This document shows, in pieces, positions 49,357 to 58,822 of a DNA stretch of 64,000 bases. Position 1 is the stretch's first letter; the number at the start of each line of letters is the position of its first letter. The stretch is from Flavimaricola marinus (GTDB lineage: Bacteria; Pseudomonadota; Alphaproteobacteria; Rhodobacterales; Rhodobacteraceae), in assembly GCF_900184895.1 (NCBI RefSeq), contig NZ_FXZK01000011.1, positions 1-64,000 on the forward strand. The letters are read 5' to 3'. The position numbers were made by a program, and so were the translations under genes. A model generated the notes under the pieces. The model had not been told where the DNA came from, made no database searches, and saw only the letters and a list, made by a program, of their open reading frames with translations.

Positions 49357-50735
49357 TAGCCCACCTTGATCCCTTCGCGCACCAGATCGTCGGTGGCGGC
49401 GGTGATGGCCGCGCCCAAGGTTTCGACGATCTGGGTGATTTCACTGTCCGATATGATGAGCGCGGGCGACATGACGTTGAGCGCCCCGAGCGGCCGCACC
49501 ATCAAGCCCCGCGCTTCGGCCGCATGGGTGACGCGCCGCCCGATATCGACCTCGTCGGGAAAGGCCCGCTTGGTAGCCTTGTCGGCCACGTTCTCGACAC
49601 AGCCGATCAGGGTATGCCCGCGCACGTCTCCGACGATGGGCAAGTCCGACAGGCTGCGCAGCCCCTCTTGGAAAAGCGCACCGGCGCGGGTGGCGCGGGC
49701 GAGAATGTCTTCGTTCTCGATGATCTCGATATTTTTCAGCGCTGCAGCGCAGGCCACGGGATGGCCCGAGTAGGTATAGCCAGAGGTGAACCACTTGTCG
49801 CCGCGCATGTCGTCCCACAGGGCGTCGGAAAAGATAACTGCACCAATGGGTTGGTAGCCGCTGCTGAGCCCCTTGGCGCAGCAGATCATGTCGGGAGTGA
49901 AGCCGTAGACATCCTGCGAGGCAAACCAAGCGCCGAGGCGGCCAAAGCCGGTGACGACCTCGTCGGCAATGACCAGAATGCCATGCTTGCGACAGACGGC
50001 AGCCATGCGGGCGAGATAGTCCTGTGGCGGGACGAGAACGCCACCCGACGCCTGTATCGGTTCTGCAAAGAAGGCGGCGATCTTCTCGGCCCCGACCTCG
50101 GCGATCTTGGCCTCGAACTCGGCAACGAGCGCGTCGGTGAGCTGCGCCTCGGTCTGCCCTTCGGCCCGGCGATAGAGGATCGGGGCGCTGACATGGTGGA
50201 TGGTGTCGGACTTGTAGGTAAATTCCGGCACCCGGTCGCCGTCGCGCAGGCCGATCGACATCGCCGCATAGGTCGAGCCGTGATAGCTTTGTTTGCGGGC
50301 GATCACATGGGTGCGCCCGGAAAAGCCCCTCGCCGCCTGAACGTATTGCGCCAGACGGTAGGCGCTGTCGATGGCGGTCGATCCGCCGGTAGTGAAATGC
50401 ACCCGGTTGAGATCGCCCGGAGCCAGCTCTGCCAGCTTTCCCGCCAGCCGGGCCGCGGGGGCGTTGGTGATATCGACAAAGGTCGAGGTAAAGGCGAGCT
50501 TCAGCGCCTGATCGGCGATGGCTTGCGCCATATCGGCCCGGCCCAGCCCGATATTGGTGCACCAGAGACCGCCCACCGCGTCGAGGTATTTGCGGCCCGC
50601 GTCATCCCACAGCCAAACGCCTTCGCCGCGGGTCAGCACGACGGCACCTTCGGTCTCGAAGCTGTCGAAATGCGTCCAGGGATGAAGGGCGTGGGCCTGA
50701 TCCATCGCGGCCAGCGGGCTGAGATCCTGTGTCAT
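49356..50735 (-). CDS. Class III omega-aminotransferase
   Basis: A 459-residue PLP enzyme. Seen: AVGGLWCTNIGLGRADMAQ, the glycine-rich FTTGGSTAIDSAYRLAQYV, IADEVVTGFGRLGAWFASQD and the PLP lysine in CCAKGLSSGYQPIGAVIF. It resembles putrescine/omega-amino acid--pyruvate transaminases (SpuC-like). Its overlap with speB suggests it uses the putrescine made by the agmatinase, giving 4-aminobutanal; this is inference. The start at 50735 replaces a longer frame lacking family similarity. Confidence 0.9.
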   Translation of the reverse strand: MTQDLSPLAAMDQAHALHPWTHFDSFETEGAVVLTRGEGVWLWDDAGRKYLDAVGGLWCTNIGLGRADMAQAIADQALKLAFTSTFVDITNAPAARLAGKLAELAPGDLNRVHFTTGGSTAIDSAYRLAQYVQAARGFSGRTHVIARKQSYHGSTYAAMSIGLRDGDRVPEFTYKSDTIHHVSAPILYRRAEGQTEAQLTDALVAEFEAKIAEVGAEKIAAFFAEPIQASGGVLVPPQDYLARMAAVCRKHGILVIADEVVTGFGRLGAWFASQDVYGFTPDMICCAKGLSSGYQPIGAVIFSDALWDDMRGDKWFTSGYTYSGHPVACAAALKNIEIIENEDILARATRAGALFQEGLRSLSDLPIVGDVRGHTLIGCVENVADKATKRAFPDEVDIGRRVTHAAEARGLMVRPLGALNVMSPALIISDSEITQIVETLGAAITAATDDLVREGIKVG

Positions 50736-50835
50736 GGCGCGACAGAACCAGCCGGCCCGAAAAGGGTCAAGCCCTCCTGCCCCGTCATCGCTGCGTCGCC
50801 TCGCCGCTGGCGATATTTGGAATGCGCGGTAGCGC

Positions 50836-51993
50836 TCATTTTGGTAACGGCTGCGCTGTTTCGACGAGCCGGGCAAAGAACGAAGCTCCGGCCGGAATCA
50901 CCGCGTCGTCGAAATCGTAGTCGGTATTGTGCCAGGCCGCCGAATCGCCGTTGCCGACAAAAAGAAAGGCTCCGGGCCGCTTTTCCAGAAAGTAGGCAAA
51001 ATCCTCGGCGCCCATTTCCCGTGGCGCGTCGCTGCGCACCGTGGTGACCTCGTCCGCGATCGCGGCGGCGAAGGCGGTCCGCGCCGGATCGTTCACCGTG
51101 GCCGGATAGCCGACGACATAGTCGAGCGACGCCGCCACGCCGTAGCTGGCCGCTTGCCCCGCGACGATCTCGTCGAGCCTGCGCCGCACCATCGCCTGCA
51201 CCGCCGGGTCAAAGGTCCGCACGGTGCCATTGATCCATGCAGTTCCGGGGATCACGTTGTCCGCGCTGCCGGTGTGGATTTGCGTGACCGACACAACCAG
51301 ATCGTCGAGGGCGTAGTTGTTCCGGCTGACGATGGTCTGGATCGCCATGACGATCCCGCAGGCCGCCACGACAGGATCGCGCGTGCCGTGTGGCATGGCC
51401 CCGTGGCCGCCCTCGCCCGTCACCGTGATGCTGAAGGTGTCCACCGCCGCCATGAGCGGCCCCGGCGTGGTATAGAATTCCCCGACAGGCGTGCCCGGCG
51501 CATTGTGCAACCCATAGATCTGCGACACATCGAACCGGTCGAGCACCCCTTCCTGCACCATGACCCCGGCCCCGCCGCCGTCTTCCTCGGCCGGTTGAAA
51601 GATCAGCGCCACTGTCCCGGCAAAGTTCCGCGTCTCGGCCAGGTATTCGGCTGCCGCGAGCAGCATCACCGTATGCCCGTCATGCCCGCAGGCATGCATC
51701 CGGCCCGGCACCGTCGAGGCATGTGGCAGCCCGGTCGTTTCGGTCATCGGCAGCGCATCCATATCCGCCCGCAGCCCGATCACCGGCCCTTCGCCCTGCC
51801 CCCGGATCAGCGCCACGATCCCGCTCTTGGCGATCCCTTCGTGGATTTCGTCGACGCCCATCTCCCGCAGCTTGTTCGCCACGAAGCCCGCCGTCTCGTG
51901 GCAGTCAAAGACCAGTTCGGGATGCTGGTGCAGGTATCTGCGCCACTCGGTGTGCACCGGCAGTCGGTCGGCAATGGAATTCAGAACGGGCAT
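50836..51993 (-). CDS. M20 family amidohydrolase (hippurate hydrolase/N-acyl amino acid type)
   Basis: A 385-residue zinc enzyme. Metal and catalytic motifs: GLRADMDALPMTETTGLPH, MHACGHDGHTVMLLAAA and IFQPAEEDGGGAGVM, followed by the dimerisation domain. Members hydrolyse N-acyl or N-acetyl amino acids and amines. Located 100 bases upstream of the aminotransferase, it might deacylate an amine that feeds that pathway; the substrate is not readable. GGAG lies seven bases before the ATG. Confidence 0.9.
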   Translation of the reverse strand: MPVLNSIADRLPVHTEWRRYLHQHPELVFDCHETAGFVANKLREMGVDEIHEGIAKSGIVALIRGQGEGPVIGLRADMDALPMTETTGLPHASTVPGRMHACGHDGHTVMLLAAAEYLAETRNFAGTVALIFQPAEEDGGGAGVMVQEGVLDRFDVSQIYGLHNAPGTPVGEFYTTPGPLMAAVDTFSITVTGEGGHGAMPHGTRDPVVAACGIVMAIQTIVSRNNYALDDLVVSVTQIHTGSADNVIPGTAWINGTVRTFDPAVQAMVRRRLDEIVAGQAASYGVAASLDYVVGYPATVNDPARTAFAAAIADEVTTVRSDAPREMGAEDFAYFLEKRPGAFLFVGNGDSAAWHNTDYDFDDAVIPAGASFFARLVETAQPLPK

Positions 51994-52054
51994 GGGTGGA
52001 CTCCGCGAGGGCCGTGGATAGTTTGGACTTGGTTTCAGAAAAACGAGGACTGTG

Positions 52055-52897
52055 ATGCCCAACCCTGCCGATCCGATCATCCATGACGACAGCGGCGGGC
52101 CGGAGCACCAAATCCTGCGCCTGCGTCACATCATGGCCTGCCTGCGCGACCCCGACAATGGGTGCCCGTGGGATATCGAGCAGGATTTTGCATCTATTGC
52201 CCCCTATACCATCGAAGAGGCCTATGAGGTCGCCGATGCCATCGCCCGCGCCGACTGGCCCGAGCTGGAGGGCGAGTTGGGCGATCTGCTGCTTCAGACG
52301 ATCTATCACACCCAGATGGGCGAAGAGGCCGGCCATTTCAGTCTGGCCTCCGTCGCCCGGTCCATTTCGGACAAGATGGTCACCCGTCACCCCCATGTCT
52401 TTGGCCCGGAAAGTCGCGACAAGAGCGCCGAGCAACAGACCGCTGACTGGGAGAAGATCAAGGCCGCCGAACGTGCCGGCAAGGCGCAGGGCCGCACCCT
52501 CGACGGGGTCGCGATGGGCCTGCCCGCCCTCACCCGCGCGGTAAAGCTCCAGAAGCGCGCCGCCCGCGTCGGCTTTGACTGGCCCGATATCTCGCAGGTC
52601 CTGGCCAAGGTGCAGGAGGAGGCCGCCGAGTTGGTTGAGGCCCGTTCGGACCTGACCCACGACGATGTCGTCGAGGAATTCGGGGATCTGATGTTCGTCA
52701 TGGCCAATCTGGCCCGGCATATGGGCGTCGACCCGGAGGCCGCCCTGCGGGCGACCAATGCCAAATTCACTCGCCGCTTCAAGGGCATAGAGGATGAACT
52801 TGCCCGTCGCGGCAAGCGCCCCGCGGAGAGTGATCTGGACGAGATGGACGCGATCTGGAACCAGATCAGGGCCGCCGACAAGCTAGGCAAGACATAA
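52055..52897 (+). CDS. mazG: Nucleoside triphosphate pyrophosphohydrolase MazG
   Basis: A 280-residue all-alpha enzyme with two MazG domains. Seen: CPWDIEQDFASIAPYTIEEAYEVADAI with the Mg2+-binding EE-E pattern, and the second domain EAAELVEARSDLTHDDVVEEFGDLMF. It hydrolyses NTPs to NMPs and removes damaged or excess nucleotides. Divergent from the M20 gene across about 60 bases. GAGGA is just upstream. Confidence 0.95.
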   Translation: MPNPADPIIHDDSGGPEHQILRLRHIMACLRDPDNGCPWDIEQDFASIAPYTIEEAYEVADAIARADWPELEGELGDLLLQTIYHTQMGEEAGHFSLASVARSISDKMVTRHPHVFGPESRDKSAEQQTADWEKIKAAERAGKAQGRTLDGVAMGLPALTRAVKLQKRAARVGFDWPDISQVLAKVQEEAAELVEARSDLTHDDVVEEFGDLMFVMANLARHMGVDPEAALRATNAKFTRRFKGIEDELARRGKRPAESDLDEMDAIWNQIRAADKLGKT

Positions 52898-52917
52898 CCG
52901 ACTAATTAATTCAGGTA

Positions 52918-52946
52918 TTGACCAGAGTAAAATAGTCAGGTTTATC
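52918..52946 (+). promoter_or_regulatory. Possible promoter of the iron-binding protein gene
   Basis: TTGACC and TTTATC separated by 17 bases, within an AT-rich stretch (52903-52946) unlike the GC-rich surroundings. TGAC and GTCA flank the spacer as an imperfect dyad, which may be a regulator site; an iron regulator is only a guess from the gene downstream. Confidence 0.5.
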
Positions 52947-52981
52947 TCTGCGCAACGAAACACCAGCAAACAGAGGTCATC

Positions 52982-53986
52982 ATGACTCTTCGTTCCCTTC
53001 TTTTGTCTGCCGCCGCGACGGCCTGCGCCCTGCCCGCGATGGCCGATGTGAACATCTACACCACCCGCCAGCCCGAACTGATCGAGCCGGTGATGGCCGC
53101 CTTTACCGAGGCCACCGGCATCGCGGTGAACCTCGCCTTCGTGCAGGACGGTCTGGTGGAACGCCTGAAGGCCGAAGCCGGTCGCAGCCCGGCCGATTTG
53201 GTGATGACCGTCGATATCGCCAACCTGCAACAGATCGTCGACGCCGATGTGATCCAGCCCGTCGAGAGCGATGTGCTGACCGCGGCGATCCCCGAAAACC
53301 AGCGCAGCCCCGACAACCTGTGGTTTGCCCTGACCGAGCGCGCCCGTATCGTCTATGCCAGCAAGGACCGGGTCGCCGACGGCGAAGTCACCACCTATGA
53401 AGACCTCGCTTCGGACCAGTGGCAGGGTCGGATCTGCACCCGTTCGGGCACCCATAACTACAACCTCGCCCTGCTGTCCGCCGTCATCGCCCACCACGGC
53501 GAAGAGGCTGCCCGCGAATGGGCCGCCGGCATCCGCGCCAACCTCGCCCGCAAGCCCGAAGGCAACGACCGCGCGCAGGTCCGTGCGATCTGGGCGGGCG
53601 AATGCGATATCTCGCTCGGCAATACCTACTACATGGGCCAGATGCTGGCCGACCCCGAACAGACCGAATGGGCCAACTCGGTCCGGATCATCTTTCCGAC
53701 ATTCGAGGACGGCGGTACCCACGTCAACGTTTCGGGCATCGCGATGACCAAGGCCGCCCCGAACCGCGAAGAGGCTCTGCAACTGATGGAGTTTCTCGTC
53801 TCGCCGGAAGCGCAGTCGATCTATGCCGAGTTGAACAGCGAATACCCGGTGTTGCCGTCGGCCGAGGTTTCGGAGCTGGTCGCCAGCTGGGGCAGCTTTG
53901 ACGCCGACACGGTCGATCTGACCGAATTGGCCAACCATCGTCCCGCCGCTCTGCGGATCATGGAAGAAGTGAATTTCGACGGCTAA
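52982..53986 (+). CDS. Fe(III) ABC transporter substrate-binding protein, FbpA-like, orphan
   Basis: A 334-residue protein with signal peptide (cleavage at PAMADVN). VNIYTTRQPELIEPVMAAF at the start, ICTRSGTHNYNLALLSAVI in the middle and the twin tyrosines of GNTYYMGQMLAD, the usual ferric ion ligands, identify the FbpA/FutA group. No permease or ATPase gene is adjacent. AGAGG precedes the ATG. Confidence 0.9.
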   Translation: MTLRSLLLSAAATACALPAMADVNIYTTRQPELIEPVMAAFTEATGIAVNLAFVQDGLVERLKAEAGRSPADLVMTVDIANLQQIVDADVIQPVESDVLTAAIPENQRSPDNLWFALTERARIVYASKDRVADGEVTTYEDLASDQWQGRICTRSGTHNYNLALLSAVIAHHGEEAAREWAAGIRANLARKPEGNDRAQVRAIWAGECDISLGNTYYMGQMLADPEQTEWANSVRIIFPTFEDGGTHVNVSGIAMTKAAPNREEALQLMEFLVSPEAQSIYAELNSEYPVLPSAEVSELVASWGSFDADTVDLTELANHRPAALRIMEEVNFDG

Positions 53987-54057
53987 CCCGTCGTGGGACG
54001 GTCGGACCGGGGACTGTCTGCCCCCGGACCCCCGACCGTATTTTGTGCCAAAAGAAG

Positions 54058-55863
54058 CTAGCTCTCCGCCTTCTCAGCGAGGGCGAGCCATTCCTCTTCG
54101 GCGGCGTCTTTTCTTGCCTGCCGTTCGGCCATGGCTTCGGTTGCCTTTTGGAATTTCAGTGGTGATTGGGTAAACAGATCGGGATCGGCGAGCAGAGTTT
54201 CAAGCTTGCTGATCTCGGCGCTGAGCTTGTCGATTTCGTCGGGAAGCGCGTCGAGCCTATGCTTTTCGGTGAAGCTGAGGCCGGAGGCCTTTGTCGCCGC
54301 GGCTTTGGGCTTTTCTTTCGGGCCCGCGGCTTTCGGCTGCGTTGCGGCTTTGACCTCGCCGCGCTGCGATTGGTAGTCGCTCCAGCCCCCGGCATAGACC
54401 GTCGCCTGCCCGTCGCCCTCCATGGCGATCGTAGTGCTGGCGGTGCGGTCGAGAAAATCCCGGTCGTGCGAGACCAGCAGCACGGTGCCTTCGTAGTCCC
54501 CGAGGATGTCCTGCAGCAGGTCAAGCGTTTCGATATCGAGATCGTTGGTCGGCTCGTCGAGCACCAGAACGTTGGAATCCTTGGCCATCAGCTTGGCCAG
54601 CAGGAGCCGCGCCTTTTCCCCGCCGGAGAGCGCCTTGACCGGTGCCCGCGCCTGCGCCTCGTCGAAGAGGAAATCCTTGAGATAGCCGATGACGTGCCGG
54701 GGCTCGCCGCGCACCATCACCTGATCGGCTTTGCCCGAAACCGCCATCTCAGGATCGCCGGTCAGGCTGTCCCAGAGGCTCATCTTTGGATCAAGGGCGG
54801 CGCGCGCCTGATCGAAGACCGCCACGTTGAGATTGGTGCCGTGCTTGACGGTTCCGCTGTCGGGTTCGACTTTGCCGAGCAACATGTTGATCAGCGTCGT
54901 CTTCCCCACGCCGTTTGGCCCGACGAAGGCGATCCTGTCGCCGCGTTGCACTGTCAGATCGAAGTTGCGCAGGATCGACCGGCCGTCGAATGACTTGCTC
55001 AGCCCCTCGGCCTCGATCACTTTCTTGCCCGAGACGGTGCCGCTTTCGAACACCATCGCCGCCGTGCCCTGCCGCTTGATCTGGGCGGCGCGCTCGGCAC
55101 GCAGCTCTTGCAGCGCACGGACCCGGCCCATGTTCCGCTTGCGCCGGGCCGAGATCCCTTCGACCGCCCAGCGGGCCTCGGCCTTGATCTTGCGGTTGAG
55201 CTTGTGCCTTGCGATGTCTTCCTCTTCCCAGACCTTCTCGCGCCACTCCTCGAATCCGTCGAAGCCGGACTCGCGCCGCCGCACCACGCCCCTGTCGATC
55301 CAGTGCGTGGCCCTTGTGAGCGCCCGCAGGAACGCCCGGTCATGGCTGATCACGACAAAGCCCGCGCGGGTGTCCTTCAACTCCGCCTCGAGCCAGGCGA
55401 TCGCTTGAATGTCGAGGTGGTTCGTCGGCTCGTCGAGCAACATCAACTCCGGCGCTTCGGCCATGAGCTTGGCCAGAGCAGCGCGCCGCCGTTCGCCGCC
55501 CGAAGCGACGCTCACGTCCCGCGAGGGATCGAACTTCAGCCCCTCGGCGACCATCTCGATCTTGTAGATCTCGCCCTCGTCCAATCCGCTGGACGCGTAG
55601 TCCCCCAAGGTCGCAAAGCCCGCCATGTCGGGGTCTTGCTCCATATAACCGACGGTGACGCCCGGAGCCGCCACGCGGGTTCCGCGATCGGGTTCGATGA
55701 GGCCGGCCATCACCTTGAGCAAGGTGGATTTGCCGGAACCGTTTCGCCCGACCAGAGCGACCCTGTCGCCCGGTTGAACAGCCAAGGACAAGTCCTCGAA
55801 CACCGGATCACCACCGAAGGTGAGCGAGATGTCGGACAGTTGAAGAAGGGGTGCGCGTGCCAT
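54058..55863 (-). CDS. uup: ABC-F ATPase, Uup type
   Basis: A 601-residue soluble protein with two ABC domains. Walker A: GRNGSGKSTL and GPNGVGKTTL; signatures SGGERRR and SGGEKAR; Walker [13 protein letters not shown] and LVLDEPTNDLD. A C-terminal coiled coil (about 520-600) matches the Uup DNA-binding tail. Uup in E. coli affects transposon excision, replication intermediates and ribosomes. A second ABC-F protein is encoded at 32432-34282; the two differ in linker and tail. Confidence 0.92.
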   Translation of the reverse strand: MARAPLLQLSDISLTFGGDPVFEDLSLAVQPGDRVALVGRNGSGKSTLLKVMAGLIEPDRGTRVAAPGVTVGYMEQDPDMAGFATLGDYASSGLDEGEIYKIEMVAEGLKFDPSRDVSVASGGERRRAALAKLMAEAPELMLLDEPTNHLDIQAIAWLEAELKDTRAGFVVISHDRAFLRALTRATHWIDRGVVRRRESGFDGFEEWREKVWEEEDIARHKLNRKIKAEARWAVEGISARRKRNMGRVRALQELRAERAAQIKRQGTAAMVFESGTVSGKKVIEAEGLSKSFDGRSILRNFDLTVQRGDRIAFVGPNGVGKTTLINMLLGKVEPDSGTVKHGTNLNVAVFDQARAALDPKMSLWDSLTGDPEMAVSGKADQVMVRGEPRHVIGYLKDFLFDEAQARAPVKALSGGEKARLLLAKLMAKDSNVLVLDEPTNDLDIETLDLLQDILGDYEGTVLLVSHDRDFLDRTASTTIAMEGDGQATVYAGGWSDYQSQRGEVKAATQPKAAGPKEKPKAAATKASGLSFTEKHRLDALPDEIDKLSAEISKLETLLADPDLFTQSPLKFQKATEAMAERQARKDAAEEEWLALAEKAES

Positions 55864-55975
55864 GACCGTCAGCTAGAGCGGCCGGGCGAAAGGCGCAAGG
55901 CCTGCCCCTTCATCTTGGCCAGAAAACTCACGACACGACGCCGCCGACAGGCACCCCGCCTGAGAACAAGGTGCC

Positions 55976-56734
55976 CTAGCCCGCCAGCGCCCTCAGAGCC
56001 TGTGCCCGGGCTTCTGGTATCGCGCCGACTTCCAGCCCGGTAAAGACGTGCAGCGTGTTCATCTCGGGATCGACGACCGCGTGATCGCTGACCCAGCCCC
56101 CCATGACGAGATAGGTGCGCAGAAGCGGCGGCAGGCTTGGCACACCGACTCTTTTCGCCGGTGCTTGACCCGCGGGTCGCGGGCCAAAGCGCACCACCTG
56201 CTTGGCCTTGATCCCCGGCTGCCATTCTGCCGGCCCCAGATGTCGTTCGGCCAAGCGGTCGAACGCATTCCGGTGGTCCACCGGGTCGGTACCCGGAAAG
56301 GATGAACAGCCGAACAGCATCTTCACCTCCAGCCGATCGACGAATTTCGTCAACGCGCCCCAGGCGACGCGCAGCACATCGGCGTTAGAGGCGGCCGGAT
56401 GCACGCAGAACCGCCCCAGTTCGAGCATGCGCCCCCGGTAGCATTTCAGCCGATCGAGGTCGTAGGACTGTGCCGAATAGCTCGCGTCGATCTCTGACCC
56501 GCTCTCGAGAACCAGAAGCCTGCAGCAACCGGCCAGATCGCCCGTTTGGGCATCTTCGATCAGCAGATGATGACAGACGGCATCGAAGCGGTCGTGTTCG
56601 AGCCTGCCCGGCCGCACCGCCAAACCCGCCCGCTCCACAAAGCACAGATGCCGCAGGCCCTGCGCTGCGGCGATATCGGCAGGCCCGTCGGCCATCCGGG
56701 CCTGATATCGGCCCTTGCGCAATGTCACGGTCAT
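55976..56734 (-). CDS. olsB: Ornithine lipid synthesis N-acyltransferase OlsB
   Basis: A 252-residue GNAT-like acyltransferase that joins a 3-hydroxy fatty acid from ACP to ornithine, the first step to ornithine lipids. Seen: GLRHLCFVERAGL, FDAVCHHLLIEDAQTGDLAGCCRLL, MLELGRFCVHP and KMLFGCSSFPGTDP. Ornithine lipids are phosphorus-free membrane lipids made under phosphate stress. The second enzyme, olsA, is not adjacent. GAGGG lies close upstream of the ATG. Confidence 0.9.
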   Translation of the reverse strand: MTVTLRKGRYQARMADGPADIAAAQGLRHLCFVERAGLAVRPGRLEHDRFDAVCHHLLIEDAQTGDLAGCCRLLVLESGSEIDASYSAQSYDLDRLKCYRGRMLELGRFCVHPAASNADVLRVAWGALTKFVDRLEVKMLFGCSSFPGTDPVDHRNAFDRLAERHLGPAEWQPGIKAKQVVRFGPRPAGQAPAKRVGVPSLPPLLRTYLVMGGWVSDHAVVDPEMNTLHVFTGLEVGAIPEARAQALRALAG

Positions 56735-56804
56735 GTGCCCTCACTTGGCGGAGTGCGTCTGTTGCCCTACCTAGGGATCAACACCCACAGAGGATAGGGA
56801 TCGA

Positions 56805-57209
<405 letters not shown>

Positions 57210-57247
57210 ACGGGCATGTGGGGCGGGCCTGAACCTGCCCCACGGCC

Positions 57248-57724
57248 TCAGCCGTCGCTGCCGAACAGGGTCGAGGCGTCGATGTTGCCGAGATTGCCCA
57301 GAAGCTGTTCGAGGAACGTCACGTCCTGAATGTTGTCGTCGGTCACCCGGCGAGAGAGTGTCACCACCCGGCCCTGCTCCAGCCCGAACCGTTCGATATT
57401 GCTGACCGTTCCGGCGGCGTTGAAGCTGATCGCCAGAACCTCGCGCTCGATTTCGGCGGGTTCGAGAAAGCCGTAGTGCCGGAACCGGCTGGCCACGTAG
57501 TAGTAGCCGCTTTCGCTCAGCACTCCGCCCGCCGTCGGAGAACCGACCGCCTGTATGACGCTTTCACGGGTATCGACCCCGACGGTCAGCAAGGCGAGGT
57601 CCGCTTCGAGCGGGATGTAGCCGTGGTTGCGGTAGATCGGCGTGCAGGCTGCCGAGACGCACAGCGCCAGAACCAGAGCCAAGCGGTGCAAACCGTACTG
57701 TGCGAGGATGTGCCGCCTGTTCAT
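57248..57724 (-). CDS. bamE: Outer membrane assembly lipoprotein BamE (SmpA/OmlA)
   Basis: A 158-residue lipoprotein: lipobox VSAACTP (Cys about 27), then YRNHGYIPLEADLALLTVG, TRESVIQAVGSPTAGG and YYYVASRFRHYGFLEPAEIER, the BamE fold with alphaproteobacterial length. BamE supports the BamABD complex that inserts beta-barrel proteins. It is divergent from the yceD-rpmF-plsX-fabH run. Confidence 0.93.
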   Translation of the reverse strand: MNRRHILAQYGLHRLALVLALCVSAACTPIYRNHGYIPLEADLALLTVGVDTRESVIQAVGSPTAGGVLSESGYYYVASRFRHYGFLEPAEIEREVLAISFNAAGTVSNIERFGLEQGRVVTLSRRVTDDNIQDVTFLEQLLGNLGNIDASTLFGSDG

Positions 57725-57825
57725 TACGTTACCTTCCGCCCTTCCCGGACCCCTTGTGTTGGGGCCTTTGTGCTTTTACGTGGCTTATAACACGCAGCCG
57801 CTTCTGTTCAAGAAAGGATACGTCG

Positions 57826-58407
57826 ATGTCCGCAGACCCGTCGACCCAGCCCAATGCCGCCCTGCCGCAGCATATCGTGCGCATGTCCGATCTGCCACAC
57901 AGCCGCGACTATACGTTCGAGCTGACCACCACGGAATCGCAGCGTCAGGCGGTGGCCGATGTCCTGGGGATCGTCGGCGTGCGCAAACTAACGATGAAGG
58001 GGACGCTGATCCCGCTGGACCGCTCGGATTGGCGGCTGGAGGCGACATTGGGGGCTACGGCCGTGCAGGAATGCGTGGTCACCCTCGATCCCGTCACCAC
58101 GAGGATTGATGAAAAGGTGCTGCGGGTCTACCGCGCCGACCTGCCCCCGCCCGAAGCCGGGGAAATCGAGATGCCCGAGGACGACACCGAAGAGGGCCTG
58201 CCCGCGACCTTGGATCTTGCCGCCGTCATGATCGAGGCCGTGGCGCTGGCCCTGCCCGCCTATCCGCGCAAGTCTGATGCGGAAATCGGTGAGCTCGTGG
58301 TGACCGAACCGGGCAAGACGCCGCTCACGCAAAGCGAGATGAAGCCCTTTGCCGGGCTCGCCGCGCTGCGCGCCAAGATGTCCGATGAGGGCGATGGCCC
58401 GGAATAA
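57826..58407 (+). CDS. DUF177 (YceD) family protein
   Basis: A 193-residue protein of the YceD/DUF177 family, linked to 23S rRNA accumulation in other bacteria. CVVTLDPVTTRIDEKVLRVYRAD stands where the metal-binding cysteine region lies, and an acidic block EMPEDDTEEGLP follows. The start at 57826 has AAGGA seven bases upstream. It precedes rpmF, as in many genomes. Confidence 0.9.
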   Translation: MSADPSTQPNAALPQHIVRMSDLPHSRDYTFELTTTESQRQAVADVLGIVGVRKLTMKGTLIPLDRSDWRLEATLGATAVQECVVTLDPVTTRIDEKVLRVYRADLPPPEAGEIEMPEDDTEEGLPATLDLAAVMIEAVALALPAYPRKSDAEIGELVVTEPGKTPLTQSEMKPFAGLAALRAKMSDEGDGPE

Positions 58408-58595
58408 GGCGCAAATGTCGGCCGAAACCCTCCTAAAGGGGGTTGCGCTTTGGCCGATGCGCAGTATGTATGCCCGCTCTTGCTGATCGCGTCTCGACAC
58501 AGTCTGCTTTGCTCTGTAAAGCCTGCACGAATCCGCATCAACATGCACCGTTTAACCGGGCCAAGCGTGCCCACGAATTGATCTGAGGTTGTGAC

Positions 58596-58802
58596 ATGGC
58601 TGTCCCACAGAATAAAATCTCCAAGTCGCGCCGGAACAACCGTCGCTCTCATGACTCCCTCGTTGCGGCTAACCCCAACGAATGTCCTTCCTGCGGCGAG
58701 TTGAAGCGCCCGCACCACATCTGCCCGTCCTGCGGCCACTATGCCGATCAGGAAGTGGTTGCTCAGACCGCTGAAATCGACCTCGACGACGACGCGGCCT
58801 AA
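58596..58802 (+). CDS. rpmF: 50S ribosomal protein L32
   Basis: A 68-residue protein starting [20 protein letters not shown], with two zinc-ribbon pairs CPSCGELK and [10 protein letters not shown], the intact cysteine form. It sits in the conserved yceD-rpmF-plsX-fabH order, 188 bases after yceD, so it may also have its own promoter. Confidence 0.97.
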   Translation: MAVPQNKISKSRRNNRRSHDSLVAANPNECPSCGELKRPHHICPSCGHYADQEVVAQTAEIDLDDDAA

Positions 58803-58822
58803 GGGCGGCTGACGGTGCCAGC

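Noticed and set aside
54000-54057. Terminator between fbpA-like gene and uup
   Set aside because: A GC-rich pairing around CCGGGG/CCCCGG is possible but no T-tract follows on either strand at the right distance.
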